Shown in pieces: positions 41,267 to 49,292 of a stretch of DNA of 64,000 bases. A program made the translations under genes and the position numbers. How positions within the stretch are numbered: the stretch's first letter is position 1; each line of letters begins with the position of its first letter. The DNA is from an uncultured Prevotellaceae bacterium (GTDB lineage: Bacteria > Bacteroidota > Bacteroidia > Bacteroidales > Bacteroidaceae): the NCBI GenBank assembly GCA_900315075.1, contig OMXV01000007.1:1-64000 (forward strand), written 5' to 3'. Below the pieces are notes generated by a model that worked only from the letters and a program-made list of their open reading frames with translations, was not told where the DNA came from and did no database searches.

Positions 41267-41340
41267 GCGTTTTCTTAATCAGTAAAAAAAGATGGGGACT
41301 GAAAGTGTCGTAAAAAAATGATGTCTATATTTTTTTGAAA

Positions 41341-41366
41341 ATCCCCCTCTTTTCGGAGGGGGATTA
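41341..41366 (-). terminator. terminator of the DUF4332 gene
   Basis: AATCCCCCTC and GAGGGGGAT form a strong stem with loop TTTTCG. On the minus strand it continues as TTTTC. Confidence 0.6.
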
Positions 41367-41384
41367 TTTAAATTTAAAGAGATT

Positions 41385-41792
41385 TTAATACTCCATCATT
41401 GGTGGAAGCTCCTTGGCCTGAGCAATCATCTTCTCAACTTCCTTCAGGCTGGGAACACGGTTGCAGAGGTTCTTCTCAGCGTTAACTGCCTCAAGTTTGG
41501 GCTGCAAATTCTCTGCTTTGCGGTTGCGAAGTTCCTTAACAGTATCTACACCTGCTGCTTCGAGCAATTCGGAGAACTGTGGGCCTACACCGTCGATGCG
41601 CATCAAATCGGAGTGATTTGCCCAGGTGAGGATGAGTTTTTCAGAAATACCAGTTTCTTCAGCTAATTCCTTGCGGCCTTTGGGTTTGCAGCATTTCTCC
41701 AAAAGGTCTTTATCTGTTTTGATACCAGCAGCAAGCAGTTTTTCTGCATAAACGGGACCTATGCCCTCAATGTCGATAATTTTGTAAATCAT
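41385..41792 (-). CDS. helix-hairpin-helix protein (DUF4332 type)
   Basis: A 135-residue protein with two helix-hairpin-helix-like units. The first is IEGIGPVYAEKLLAAGIKT (8-26) and the second is IDGVGPQFSELLEAAGVDT, in the pattern of DUF4332. Both contain the G-I/V-G-P turn that often binds DNA backbone. There is no catalytic motif. It is a single gene with a minus-strand TATTTTTG box at 41841-41848. Non-specific DNA or RNA binding is the best guess. Confidence 0.82.
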   Translation of the reverse strand: MIYKIIDIEGIGPVYAEKLLAAGIKTDKDLLEKCCKPKGRKELAEETGISEKLILTWANHSDLMRIDGVGPQFSELLEAAGVDTVKELRNRKAENLQPKLEAVNAEKNLCNRVPSLKEVEKMIAQAKELPPMMEY

Positions 41793-41985
41793 AATGGTAA
41801 AGTAGTTATGTTAGTAAAGATTTATTTCATGTATTATCCGCAAAAATACACAAAATACATGATATAATAATGATAGGTGGCGTTTTTTAAATATTTTTTA
41901 ACGAATAACACTTTTTATTGTTCATAATACGTGTAAAGTCAATAATTTTTCTTATCTTCGTAGCCTAAAACTAAACATATTTGTT

Positions 41986-42840
41986 ATGGGTATAATTATT
42001 GGTATTGATGTGGGTATCAGCACCACAAAGATCGTAGGGATACAAGATATGAAGGTGATGTCGCCACTGCGCATCACGGCCACTGATCCTGTGACTTCTC
42101 TCTATGGAGCATTCGGTAAATATGTATATGAAAATCAGATACCACTTGAGAATATCGACCAGGTGGTGCTAACGGGTGTGGGTAGTGCATATATCGACAA
42201 ACCTGTCTATGGACTGCCAACCAGCAAGTGTGACGAATTCATCGCTGACGGTCTGGGGGCACGCTTTGAGTCGGGGCTTGATAGAATCATCGTTGTCAGT
42301 ATGGGAACGGGTACTACACTCGTGCTATGCGATGGTAATGAAATACGGCATCTCGGAGGTATCAGTATGGGTGGGGGGACGTTGGCCGGACTCTCACGTA
42401 TTATGCTGCAGACATCGGATATCAAACAGGTGTCGGAAATGGCAAAGAGTGGTAATATCTCAAATGTTAATCTGCTTATTGGAGATATTAGTTCGAAACC
42501 TTTACCAGGACTGCCTATGGACGTCACAGCGTCGCTCTTCGGAAAGGCACAGACAGACTCTGCAAAGGAGGACATTGCCGTGGGACTCATCCATACCGTC
42601 CTGCAGACAATAGGCAGCGCTGCTGTGCTTGCTGCATTACACACGGATATCAACGAATTTGTCATGATTGGCAATCTCTCGTTATTGCCGCAGTGTGCGG
42701 AGGTATTCCCCATGATGGAAAATCTATATAATGTGCATTTCCGCATCCCTAAATATTCTCAGTATTGCACCGCCATTGGGGCGGCACTCGAATATGCATA
42801 TAAAATGAAGGGAATTGAAGGGCAGTTAAAAGGTAATTAA
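41986..42840 (+). CDS. coaW: type II pantothenate kinase-like protein
   Basis: A 284-residue kinase of the actin/hexokinase fold, first step of coenzyme A synthesis. The phosphate loop is IIIGIDVGISTTKIVGI (3-19), VSMGTGTTLVLC is the second loop, and HLGGISMGGGTLAGL and FVMIGNLSLLP are conserved in type II PanK. The last ten residues (KGIEGQLKGN) are encoded by a GTAGTTAAAGG-type word array that runs through the stop codon, so the natural C-terminus has been rewritten by the repeat. Confidence 0.85.
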   Translation: MGIIIGIDVGISTTKIVGIQDMKVMSPLRITATDPVTSLYGAFGKYVYENQIPLENIDQVVLTGVGSAYIDKPVYGLPTSKCDEFIADGLGARFESGLDRIIVVSMGTGTTLVLCDGNEIRHLGGISMGGGTLAGLSRIMLQTSDIKQVSEMAKSGNISNVNLLIGDISSKPLPGLPMDVTASLFGKAQTDSAKEDIAVGLIHTVLQTIGSAAVLAALHTDINEFVMIGNLSLLPQCAEVFPMMENLYNVHFRIPKYSQYCTAIGAALEYAYKMKGIEGQLKGN

Positions 42841-42990
42841 AGGATGGTTAAATGGTAGTTAAAGGGACATTATTCATCCACCCAATCTGTCCATTTGCCC
42901 CATCCACCTCATCCACTAAGCATTTTTCTCCGTAGGCGACGGCTTCGCCGTCGCAAAACTTAAAACTTAAAAACCAAAAACTCACAATCT
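42841..42990. repeat. word array with GCGACGGC palindrome
   Basis: GGTAGTTAAAGGGACATTAT, CATCCACC/CATCCACT words, the hairpin GCGACGGC-TTC-GCCGTCGC (42936-42954) preceded by CTCCGTAG, then AAACTTAAAACTTAAAAACC. The palindrome recurs at 46935 and 49201, and as GCAACGG at 4799 and 15113. Confidence 0.75.
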
Positions 42991-43602
42991 ATGGGCAATT
43001 TTTTAGAAGAAATCACAAATGGCAATTTAGGCGACATCCTCGGTTCCATCCTTGGAGGAGGTGGCGAATCGTCGGGCGGTGGTGGCTTGGAAGACATCAT
43101 CGAGTCGATGCGTAAGAAAATGGGTGGGGAAGCTTCCCCTGCCGACGCTGAAGAACCCGTTTCCTCTGGAGGTGGTGGACTGAGCGACATCGTGAAAGAA
43201 ATCAGAAAGAAGATGGGCGGTGGTGATGATGTTGCCACTACCAACGACTCAAATGACGATTGGATAGATAATGACAAGTCGGATGATATTGTCAAGGAAC
43301 TACGTAAAAAACGTGGGCTCGACCCTGATGGACCTTCTTCCACCAGCGATGTCGTCAAGGAAATGCGTAAGAAGAGTGGACTCGACACAAATGAACAAAA
43401 GAAGTCTTCCAGCGATGTTTTTAAGGAATTGGATGAGAAAATCGATGAACCTGCGGAAGAACAGCAAGCCGACGAAGGTGGCATTGGTGGCTTGGGAGAC
43501 ATTGGCGACATTTTTAAGAAATTGGGCATCGACCCAAGTAATTTAGGCGGCTTGGCCGAGAGTGTGTTGAAAACAATAGGACTGGCAGGTAATGCAATCT
43601 AA
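42991..43602 (+). CDS. protein with repeated D-I/V-V-K-E-x-R-K-K motif
   Basis: A 203-residue soluble protein with a repeat I do not recognise. The amphipathic unit occurs as DIIESMRKKMGG, DIVKEIRKKMGG, DIVKELRKKRGL, DVVKEMRKKSGL and DVFKELDEKID, separated by Gly/Ser/Asp/Pro-rich linkers of 20-30 residues. The N-terminus (NFLEEITNGNLGDILGSILG) and C-terminus (GDIGDIFKKLGIDPSNLGGL) are Gly-rich helices. Such evenly spaced short helices suggest a linear multivalent binding scaffold. Its stop is two bases before a TerB-like gene, indicating an operon. Confidence 0.65.
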   Translation: MGNFLEEITNGNLGDILGSILGGGGESSGGGGLEDIIESMRKKMGGEASPADAEEPVSSGGGGLSDIVKEIRKKMGGGDDVATTNDSNDDWIDNDKSDDIVKELRKKRGLDPDGPSSTSDVVKEMRKKSGLDTNEQKKSSSDVFKELDEKIDEPAEEQQADEGGIGGLGDIGDIFKKLGIDPSNLGGLAESVLKTIGLAGNAI

Positions 43603-43604
43603 AT

Positions 43605-43976
43605 ATGGAAAAAGTTATATCTACGATTAAACTGATGGCAAAGACGGGCGTTTTCTTTGCACATTGTGACGGAGAATTTGACCAGCGTGAGGTAGATTTT
43701 ATCAAGGGGTTCTTAGGTGGAATCGACCATATTGGCGATATCGACGAGGCTTTGCGACAGGAGGTGAAGGATGCTGTAAATCAAAACTATACCCTCGACG
43801 AAATTATCGAGGAGACACAGCAGTTGCTCGAAGGTTTCAATGAGGATGAGCGAAAGGCCATCATTACCTCCATCTACCTGTTTATACGGAAGGTGCTTGT
43901 GGCTGATAAAAATCTTGACTCTGTCGAGAAGAAAAATTTCCGACTCTGGAAAGACACTTTCGGCATCGATAATTAG
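43605..43976 (+). CDS. TerB-like protein
   Basis: A 123-residue all-helical protein. FFAHCDGEFDQREVDFIKGF (17-36) and VLVADKNLDSVEKKNFRLWK (about 96-115) are the two Asp-rich, EF-hand-like helix pairs of the TerB / DjlA-N domain. TerB-type proteins act near the membrane in tellurite-type stress systems and often accompany VWA proteins. It is co-transcribed with the repeat protein upstream and followed by a strong terminator. Its role here is unknown; it lies 4.4 kb from the VWA/tubulin-like operon. Confidence 0.72.
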   Translation: MEKVISTIKLMAKTGVFFAHCDGEFDQREVDFIKGFLGGIDHIGDIDEALRQEVKDAVNQNYTLDEIIEETQQLLEGFNEDERKAIITSIYLFIRKVLVADKNLDSVEKKNFRLWKDTFGIDN

Positions 43977-44032
43977 ATAGTAAATGTTGTGAAAAGTCAC
44001 TAACGTTTCATCTAATCAGACAACGTATAAAA

Positions 44033-44068
44033 GGGAGAGCATATCAAAAGTGATCTGCTCTCCCTTTA
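44033..44068 (+). terminator. terminator after the TerB-like gene
   Basis: GGGAGAGCA / TGCTCTCCC, a 9-bp GC-rich stem extended by ATCA/TGAT, is followed by TTTATC. Confidence 0.8.
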
Positions 44069-44187
44069 TCAATTAGAGCTTGTAACTGAATAATTCAATA
44101 ATTCGAAAATTCGTGATGATGAAGAAGGTAGTAATAACTGTTAATTCGTGAATAATCAATACTTATTGGTCAGTGGAGGGGAAAACT

Positions 44188-45417
44188 TTATACAATCCTT
44201 TCTCTGACTATCCTGCGTGTATAGGCATACGGGATGTAGTCAATAGATGGGATGGGGACAGTAATCATTAGACTGGCTCTTTTGCCTACGGCAATGGAAC
44301 CATAGTCATGGCTCACCCCCATGGCGTATGCGGCATTCAGCGTAGCAGCATTGATGGCTTCCACAGGCTGTAGCCGCATTTTTATACATGCTAATGACAC
44401 TACGAATTTCATGTCAGAAGAGGGGGTGCTTCCAGGGTTGCAGTCAGAGGCCAAAGCGATGCCTAATCCGGCCTCTATCATGCGGCGTGCTGGAGCGTAG
44501 GGCATATTGAGAAAGAAGGATGTACCTGGGAGCAATGTTGGCATGGTTGCGCTACCACGTAGCACTGTGATATCATCGTCGGTAGCACTTTCCAGATGGT
44601 CCACTGAGAGGGCATGATGTCGTACACCCACCTTCACACCTCCTGAAGAGGCCAGTTCGCACGCATGAATCTTGGGGCGCATACCGTATTGGGACCCTGT
44701 CTCCAAAATCCGTTCTGTTTCCTCTGGTGTGAAAAATCCTTGGTCGCAGAACACATCGATATAGTCGGCAAGACCTTCAGCCGCCACTTGCGGAATCATC
44801 TCATTCACGACAAAATCAACGTATTCTTTTTGGTGCCCCACATACTGCCGTCCTACAGCATGTGCTCCGAGGAAAGTGGAAACTATTTTTGAGTGTGCAG
44901 ACTCCTTCATCCGCTTCACCACACGTAGCATCTTCAACTCATCAGCTGTGGTCAGGCCATAGCCGCTCTTGATTTCCACACAGCCTGTGCCAGTCTGTTC
45001 CATTTCCTTGAGTCGTATCATAGCTGTCGTATAGAGAGATTCTTCCGATGTGTCGTGCAGCAGGTCGGCAGAATTGAGAATGCCGCCACCTCGACGGGCA
45101 ATCTCTGCATACGACAACCCTCGGATTTTGTCAACGAACTCTCCTTCACGGCTACCTGCATAAACAATGTGAGTGTGCGGGTCGCACCATGTAGGTAGCA
45201 CACAGCCGCCTTCTGCATCTATCATCTGTATGTCCTCATCGCTCAAGGACGACCTATCCTCCGCATGCCCAAAGGCTTCAATACGTCCTTCATCGTTGAT
45301 TAGCAGATAGGCATTATGAATGATACCCATCTCATTCATTTCTTCACCCTCTAAGCGTAGTCTTTCGCGAGGATGTATGCCGGCCAGAATGCCGATGTTG
45401 TAAATCAGTCTTTTCAT
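44188..45417 (-). CDS. hutI: imidazolonepropionase
   Basis: Hydrolyses 4-imidazolone-5-propionate to formiminoglutamate, third step of histidine breakdown. A 409-residue amidohydrolase with the metal-binding CDPHTHIVYAGSREGEF, GTGCVEIKSGYGL, FLGAHAV, DVFCDQGFF and ALASDCNPGSTPSS. Its ATG overlaps the hutH stop by four bases (translational coupling). Last gene of the hut operon. Confidence 0.96.
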   Translation of the reverse strand: MKRLIYNIGILAGIHPRERLRLEGEEMNEMGIIHNAYLLINDEGRIEAFGHAEDRSSLSDEDIQMIDAEGGCVLPTWCDPHTHIVYAGSREGEFVDKIRGLSYAEIARRGGGILNSADLLHDTSEESLYTTAMIRLKEMEQTGTGCVEIKSGYGLTTADELKMLRVVKRMKESAHSKIVSTFLGAHAVGRQYVGHQKEYVDFVVNEMIPQVAAEGLADYIDVFCDQGFFTPEETERILETGSQYGMRPKIHACELASSGGVKVGVRHHALSVDHLESATDDDITVLRGSATMPTLLPGTSFFLNMPYAPARRMIEAGLGIALASDCNPGSTPSSDMKFVVSLACIKMRLQPVEAINAATLNAAYAMGVSHDYGSIAVGKRASLMITVPIPSIDYIPYAYTRRIVRERIV

Positions 45418-46904
45418 GATGGCAGTGGATAAGTACGGAGGAAGTCCACGCTGCGGGCGATGTAGGGATACATCACCACATCATGGTCAATAAATGGCAC
45501 CACCTCGCGGTAGGCTTTATGGATGGCTTCGATGAAGGGTGACGACTGTAGTGGACGACGGAAGTCAAGGGCTTGGGCGGCGGTGAACAGTTCGATGGCA
45601 AGTACTCGCTCGGTGTTGTCGGTGATGCGCAGCAGTTTGGTGCCGGCATTAGCACCCATACTCACATGGTCTTCCTGACCTTGTGAGGTGGGGATGCTGT
45701 CGGCCGATGCTGGCATGCAGAGTGTCTTGCTCTGACTGACGATGGATGCCGCGGTGTATTGCACAATCATAAAACCGCTATTCAGGCCGGGCTCGGCAAC
45801 GAGGAAACTTGGCAGACCACGCTTGCCTGACACCAGTTTGTAGCAACGCCGTTCAGAGATGTTGCCCAATTCGCTCAGGGCGATGCTCATAAAGTCCATC
45901 GGCAGGGCGATAGGTTCACCGTGGAAGTTGCCTGCAGAGATAATTAGGTCGTCGTCGGGGCAGACAGTGGGGTTGTCGGTTGCGGCATTGATTTCTATAT
46001 CTACCACAGATTTCACATACGATAGGGTGTCCTTCACAGCACCATGCACTTGGGGGATGCATCGGAAGGAATAGGGGTCTTGTACGTTCACCTTATCTTG
46101 TGCAATCAACTGGCTGCCACGGAGTAGTTCGTTGATACGCACGGCTGTGGCTATTTGTCCTTTGTGTGAGCGCACCAGATGTACGGCCACGTTGAAGGGG
46201 TCGCGGCGGCCGTCGAAGGCTTCCAACGACATCACAGCAATGGCATCGGCCCATTCGTTGAGACGTTTTGCGCGGATAAGCGACCATACGGCAAAGGCAC
46301 TCATGTTTTGTGTGCCATTGAGTAATGCCAAACCTTCTTTTGAACCTAATTGAATGGGCTGCCATCCCATGCGTTTGAGAATCTCTGCACCAGTCATGCG
46401 TTCTCCTTTGTATTCTACCTCGCCTAAGCCCACAAGAGGGAGACAGAGGTGGGCGAGGGGGACAAGGTCGCCAGATGCTCCCACAGAACCTTGTTGATAG
46501 ACGATGGGATAGATGTCGTTGTTGAAAAAGTCTATCAGACGTTCCACGGTTTCGATTTTCACTCCCGAATAACCGTAACTGAGTGACTGCACCTTGAGCA
46601 GGAGCATAATTTTCACCACTTCATTGGGTACACGCTCGCCAGTGCCACAGGCATGCGACATCATCAGGTTGATTTGCAACTCTGCCAGTTGGTCGGGGTT
46701 GACATTGATGTCGCAGAGGGAACCGAAGCCGGTGGTCACACCGTAAATGGGCTTTTCGGAGTGGGCGATTTTCTCGTCAAGGTACTTGCGGCAACGAATG
46801 ATACGTTCACGGGAGTCGCTGCCGAGTTCCAATTTATAACCATTGATAATGATTTCTTCTATCTTGTCTTGTGTCAGATGACCTGCGCTGATTTTGTGTT
46901 GCAT
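45414..46904 (-). CDS. hutH: histidine ammonia-lyase
   Basis: Converts histidine to urocanate. Of 496 residues, QGSVGASGDLVPLAH contains the Ala-Ser-Gly that cyclises to the MIO cofactor. YGVTTGFGSL, LNGTQNMSAFAVW, and the later QDKVNVQDPYSFRCIPQVHG and GNFHGEP are conserved. It is coupled to hutI at its end and separated from hutU by a repeat-filled 185-bp spacer. Confidence 0.97.
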   Translation of the reverse strand: MQHKISAGHLTQDKIEEIIINGYKLELGSDSRERIIRCRKYLDEKIAHSEKPIYGVTTGFGSLCDINVNPDQLAELQINLMMSHACGTGERVPNEVVKIMLLLKVQSLSYGYSGVKIETVERLIDFFNNDIYPIVYQQGSVGASGDLVPLAHLCLPLVGLGEVEYKGERMTGAEILKRMGWQPIQLGSKEGLALLNGTQNMSAFAVWSLIRAKRLNEWADAIAVMSLEAFDGRRDPFNVAVHLVRSHKGQIATAVRINELLRGSQLIAQDKVNVQDPYSFRCIPQVHGAVKDTLSYVKSVVDIEINAATDNPTVCPDDDLIISAGNFHGEPIALPMDFMSIALSELGNISERRCYKLVSGKRGLPSFLVAEPGLNSGFMIVQYTAASIVSQSKTLCMPASADSIPTSQGQEDHVSMGANAGTKLLRITDNTERVLAIELFTAAQALDFRRPLQSSPFIEAIHKAYREVVPFIDHDVVMYPYIARSVDFLRTYPLPS

Positions 46905-47089
46905 ATTTTTGCTGTTTTCGAAAAGGATGGGTGCTGCGACGGCAAAACCGTCGCCTACTGAAAAAATAGTTTGGCTTATAGGGTGAATGGGAGCAGTGGG
47001 ACGAATGGGAGCAATGGGATGAATGGGTAAAAAGGAAGATGTCCCTTTAACTACCCTTTAACTACCCTTTAACTCTCTTTTAACTCCCT
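46905..47089. repeat. GCGACGG palindrome and word arrays between hutU and hutH
   Basis: GCGACGG-CAAAA-CCGTCGC hairpin (46935-46953), then ATGGGAGCAGTGGGACGAAT words (about 46985-47030), and TTTAACTACCCTTTAACTAC (about 47044-47090). Confidence 0.75.
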
Positions 47090-49108
47090 TTAATCTTCAA
47101 TTTTCAATTGTTTTATCAGCTCCTCATCCACCAGATTGGGGAGGGTGACAACCATATTGGGGGTGCGCTCCATTTCGCGGCAGATGGCATCAATCGAACC
47201 CTGATTACGGGCCCAACTGCGGCGGGCAATACCATTATTTACATCCCAAAGGAGCATTTCGCGGATATGCCACTCGGAGTCTTCGCTGCCGTCGATAACC
47301 ATGCCGAATCCGCCATTGATGACTTCGCCCCAGCCTACGCCGCCGCCATTGTGCAGTGATACCCAGGTGGCACCGCGGAATGCATCGCCAATGACATTCT
47401 GGACGGCCATGTCGGCACAGAATTGTGAACCGTCGTAGATGTTGCTGGTTTCACGGAAGGGTGAGTCGGTACCCGACACGTCGTGGTGGTCACGACCGAG
47501 CACCACAGGAGCTTTTAGCCGACCATCACGGATGGCTTTGTTGAAGGCTAAGGCGATGTCGCGGCGACCTTGGGCATCGGCATAGAGAATGCGGGCTTGC
47601 GAACCTACTACAAGGTGGTTGCGGCCTGCCTCACGTATCCAGTGGATGTTGTCGTCGAGTTGTCCCTTGATGTCATCGGTGGCGGTGACACGTAAATTTT
47701 CCAATGCCTCGGCTGCCAATTGGTCGGTAAGGGCAAGGTCGGCAGGGTCGCATGAGGTGCACACCCAGCGGAAGGGACCAAAGCCGTAGTCGAAAAACAG
47801 CGGTCCCATGATATCTTGCACATAACTGGGGTAGCGGAAACGACCATCCTCACGTAGAATGTCGGCACCGGCACGGCTTGACTCCAGCATGAAGGCATTG
47901 CCATAGTCGAAGAAATACATCCCACGGGCTGTGAGACGGTTAATGGCGGCCACCTGTCGGCGGAGTGACGCTTTCACTTTCTCGCGGAAGAGGTCGGGCT
48001 CTTCCGACATCATACGTTTCGACTCTTCCAGTGTCTGGCCCACGGGGTAATAGCCTCCTGCCCATGGATTATGGAGTGAGGTCTGGTCGCTGCCTAAGTC
48101 CACCTGAATCTCTTCGTCGGCGAGGCGTTCCCACAAATCTACCACATTGCCGACGTATGCCATCGACACGGTTTGCTTCTCTGCCACAGCCTGGCGGATT
48201 GCTGGTATCAGTTCGTCTAAATTGTCGTGCAGTTCATCCACCCATCCTTGCTCATAGCGTTTACCTGCGGCTTTGGGATTGATTTCTGCCACTACGCTTA
48301 CCACACCGGCAATGTTGCCGGCCTTGGGCTGAGCGCCTGACATGCCACCAAGTCCTGATGACACAAAAAGCATTCCCTGTGGACTGGTCTGGCCGGGGCG
48401 ATAGCGACGACGTGCGGCATTAAGCACCGTGATGGTCGTGCCATGAACGATACCCTGCGGACCGATATACATATACGAACCTGCAGTCATCTGTCCGTAT
48501 TGGCTCACACCGAGAGCGTTCATGCGCTCCCAGTCATCGGGTTTCGAGTAGTTGGGAATCACCATGCCGTTGGTCACTACCACACGTGGGGCGTTTCGGT
48601 GAGAGGGGAAAAGGCCAAGGGGGTGGCCAGAATACATCACGAGGGTCTGCTCATCGGTCATCTCGCTGAGGTATTTCATCACTAAGCGGTATTGCGCCCA
48701 GTTTTGGAAGATAGCCCCATTGCCACCGTAGATAATCAGTTCGTGAGGATGCTGTGCCACGCGTGGGTCGAGGTTATTCTGTATCATCAGCATGATGGCT
48801 GCTGCCTGGCGGGAGTGGTGCGGATAGTCGTCGATAGGACGGGCATACATCTCATAACTAGGACGATAGCGGTACATATAGATACGCCCGTAGCGTTCTA
48901 ATTCTTCGGCGAACTCTCCTATCAACTGCTTATGCAGATGTCGGGGAAAATAGCGTAGCGCATTGCGCAGTGATAACCGTTTCTCTTCTGTGGTAAGGAT
49001 GTCTTTACGGCGGGGTGCATGGTTGATATCATTGTCGTAAGCGGGCATGGGGGGAAGTACGTCGGGAATCCCAGCCCGTATTTCTTGCTGAAATTGTTCG
49101 ATGGTCAT
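47090..49108 (-). CDS. hutU: urocanate hydratase
   Basis: NAD-dependent hydration of urocanate to imidazolonepropionate. The 672 residues are the longer form seen in Bacteroidota and eukaryotes, versus about 555 in proteobacteria. Landmarks are YGGNGAIFQNWAQYRLVM, YSGHPLGLFPSH, GQMTAGSYMYIGPQGIVHGT, the NAD site GLGGMSGAQPKA, VCTSCDPADL with the conserved Cys, and GGVGWGEVINGGFGMVIDG. Confidence 0.96.
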   Translation of the reverse strand: MTIEQFQQEIRAGIPDVLPPMPAYDNDINHAPRRKDILTTEEKRLSLRNALRYFPRHLHKQLIGEFAEELERYGRIYMYRYRPSYEMYARPIDDYPHHSRQAAAIMLMIQNNLDPRVAQHPHELIIYGGNGAIFQNWAQYRLVMKYLSEMTDEQTLVMYSGHPLGLFPSHRNAPRVVVTNGMVIPNYSKPDDWERMNALGVSQYGQMTAGSYMYIGPQGIVHGTTITVLNAARRRYRPGQTSPQGMLFVSSGLGGMSGAQPKAGNIAGVVSVVAEINPKAAGKRYEQGWVDELHDNLDELIPAIRQAVAEKQTVSMAYVGNVVDLWERLADEEIQVDLGSDQTSLHNPWAGGYYPVGQTLEESKRMMSEEPDLFREKVKASLRRQVAAINRLTARGMYFFDYGNAFMLESSRAGADILREDGRFRYPSYVQDIMGPLFFDYGFGPFRWVCTSCDPADLALTDQLAAEALENLRVTATDDIKGQLDDNIHWIREAGRNHLVVGSQARILYADAQGRRDIALAFNKAIRDGRLKAPVVLGRDHHDVSGTDSPFRETSNIYDGSQFCADMAVQNVIGDAFRGATWVSLHNGGGVGWGEVINGGFGMVIDGSEDSEWHIREMLLWDVNNGIARRSWARNQGSIDAICREMERTPNMVVTLPNLVDEELIKQLKIED

Positions 49109-49292
49109 AATATTAGTGGTTAGAGGTGAGGGGTTAGTGGTTAGAGGTGAGTGGGTAGTGGTGAGAGAATACTTTTATTGCTTTTGAAAGGAGAAATGCT
49201 GCGACGGTAAAACCGTCGCCTAAGGAGAAGATAGTTCGGATAATGGGGCAGCTGGGGTGAATGAGCCTTTTAACTCCCCTTTATCTGTCTTT
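49109..49292. repeat. GCGACGG palindrome and word array between ftcD and hutU
   Basis: GTGGTTAGAGGTGAGGGGTTAG words, GCGACGG-TAAAA-CCGTCGC (49201-49219) followed by CTAAGGAG, then TTTTAACTCCCCTTTATCTG. Same element as in the next operon gap, same orientation. Confidence 0.75.
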
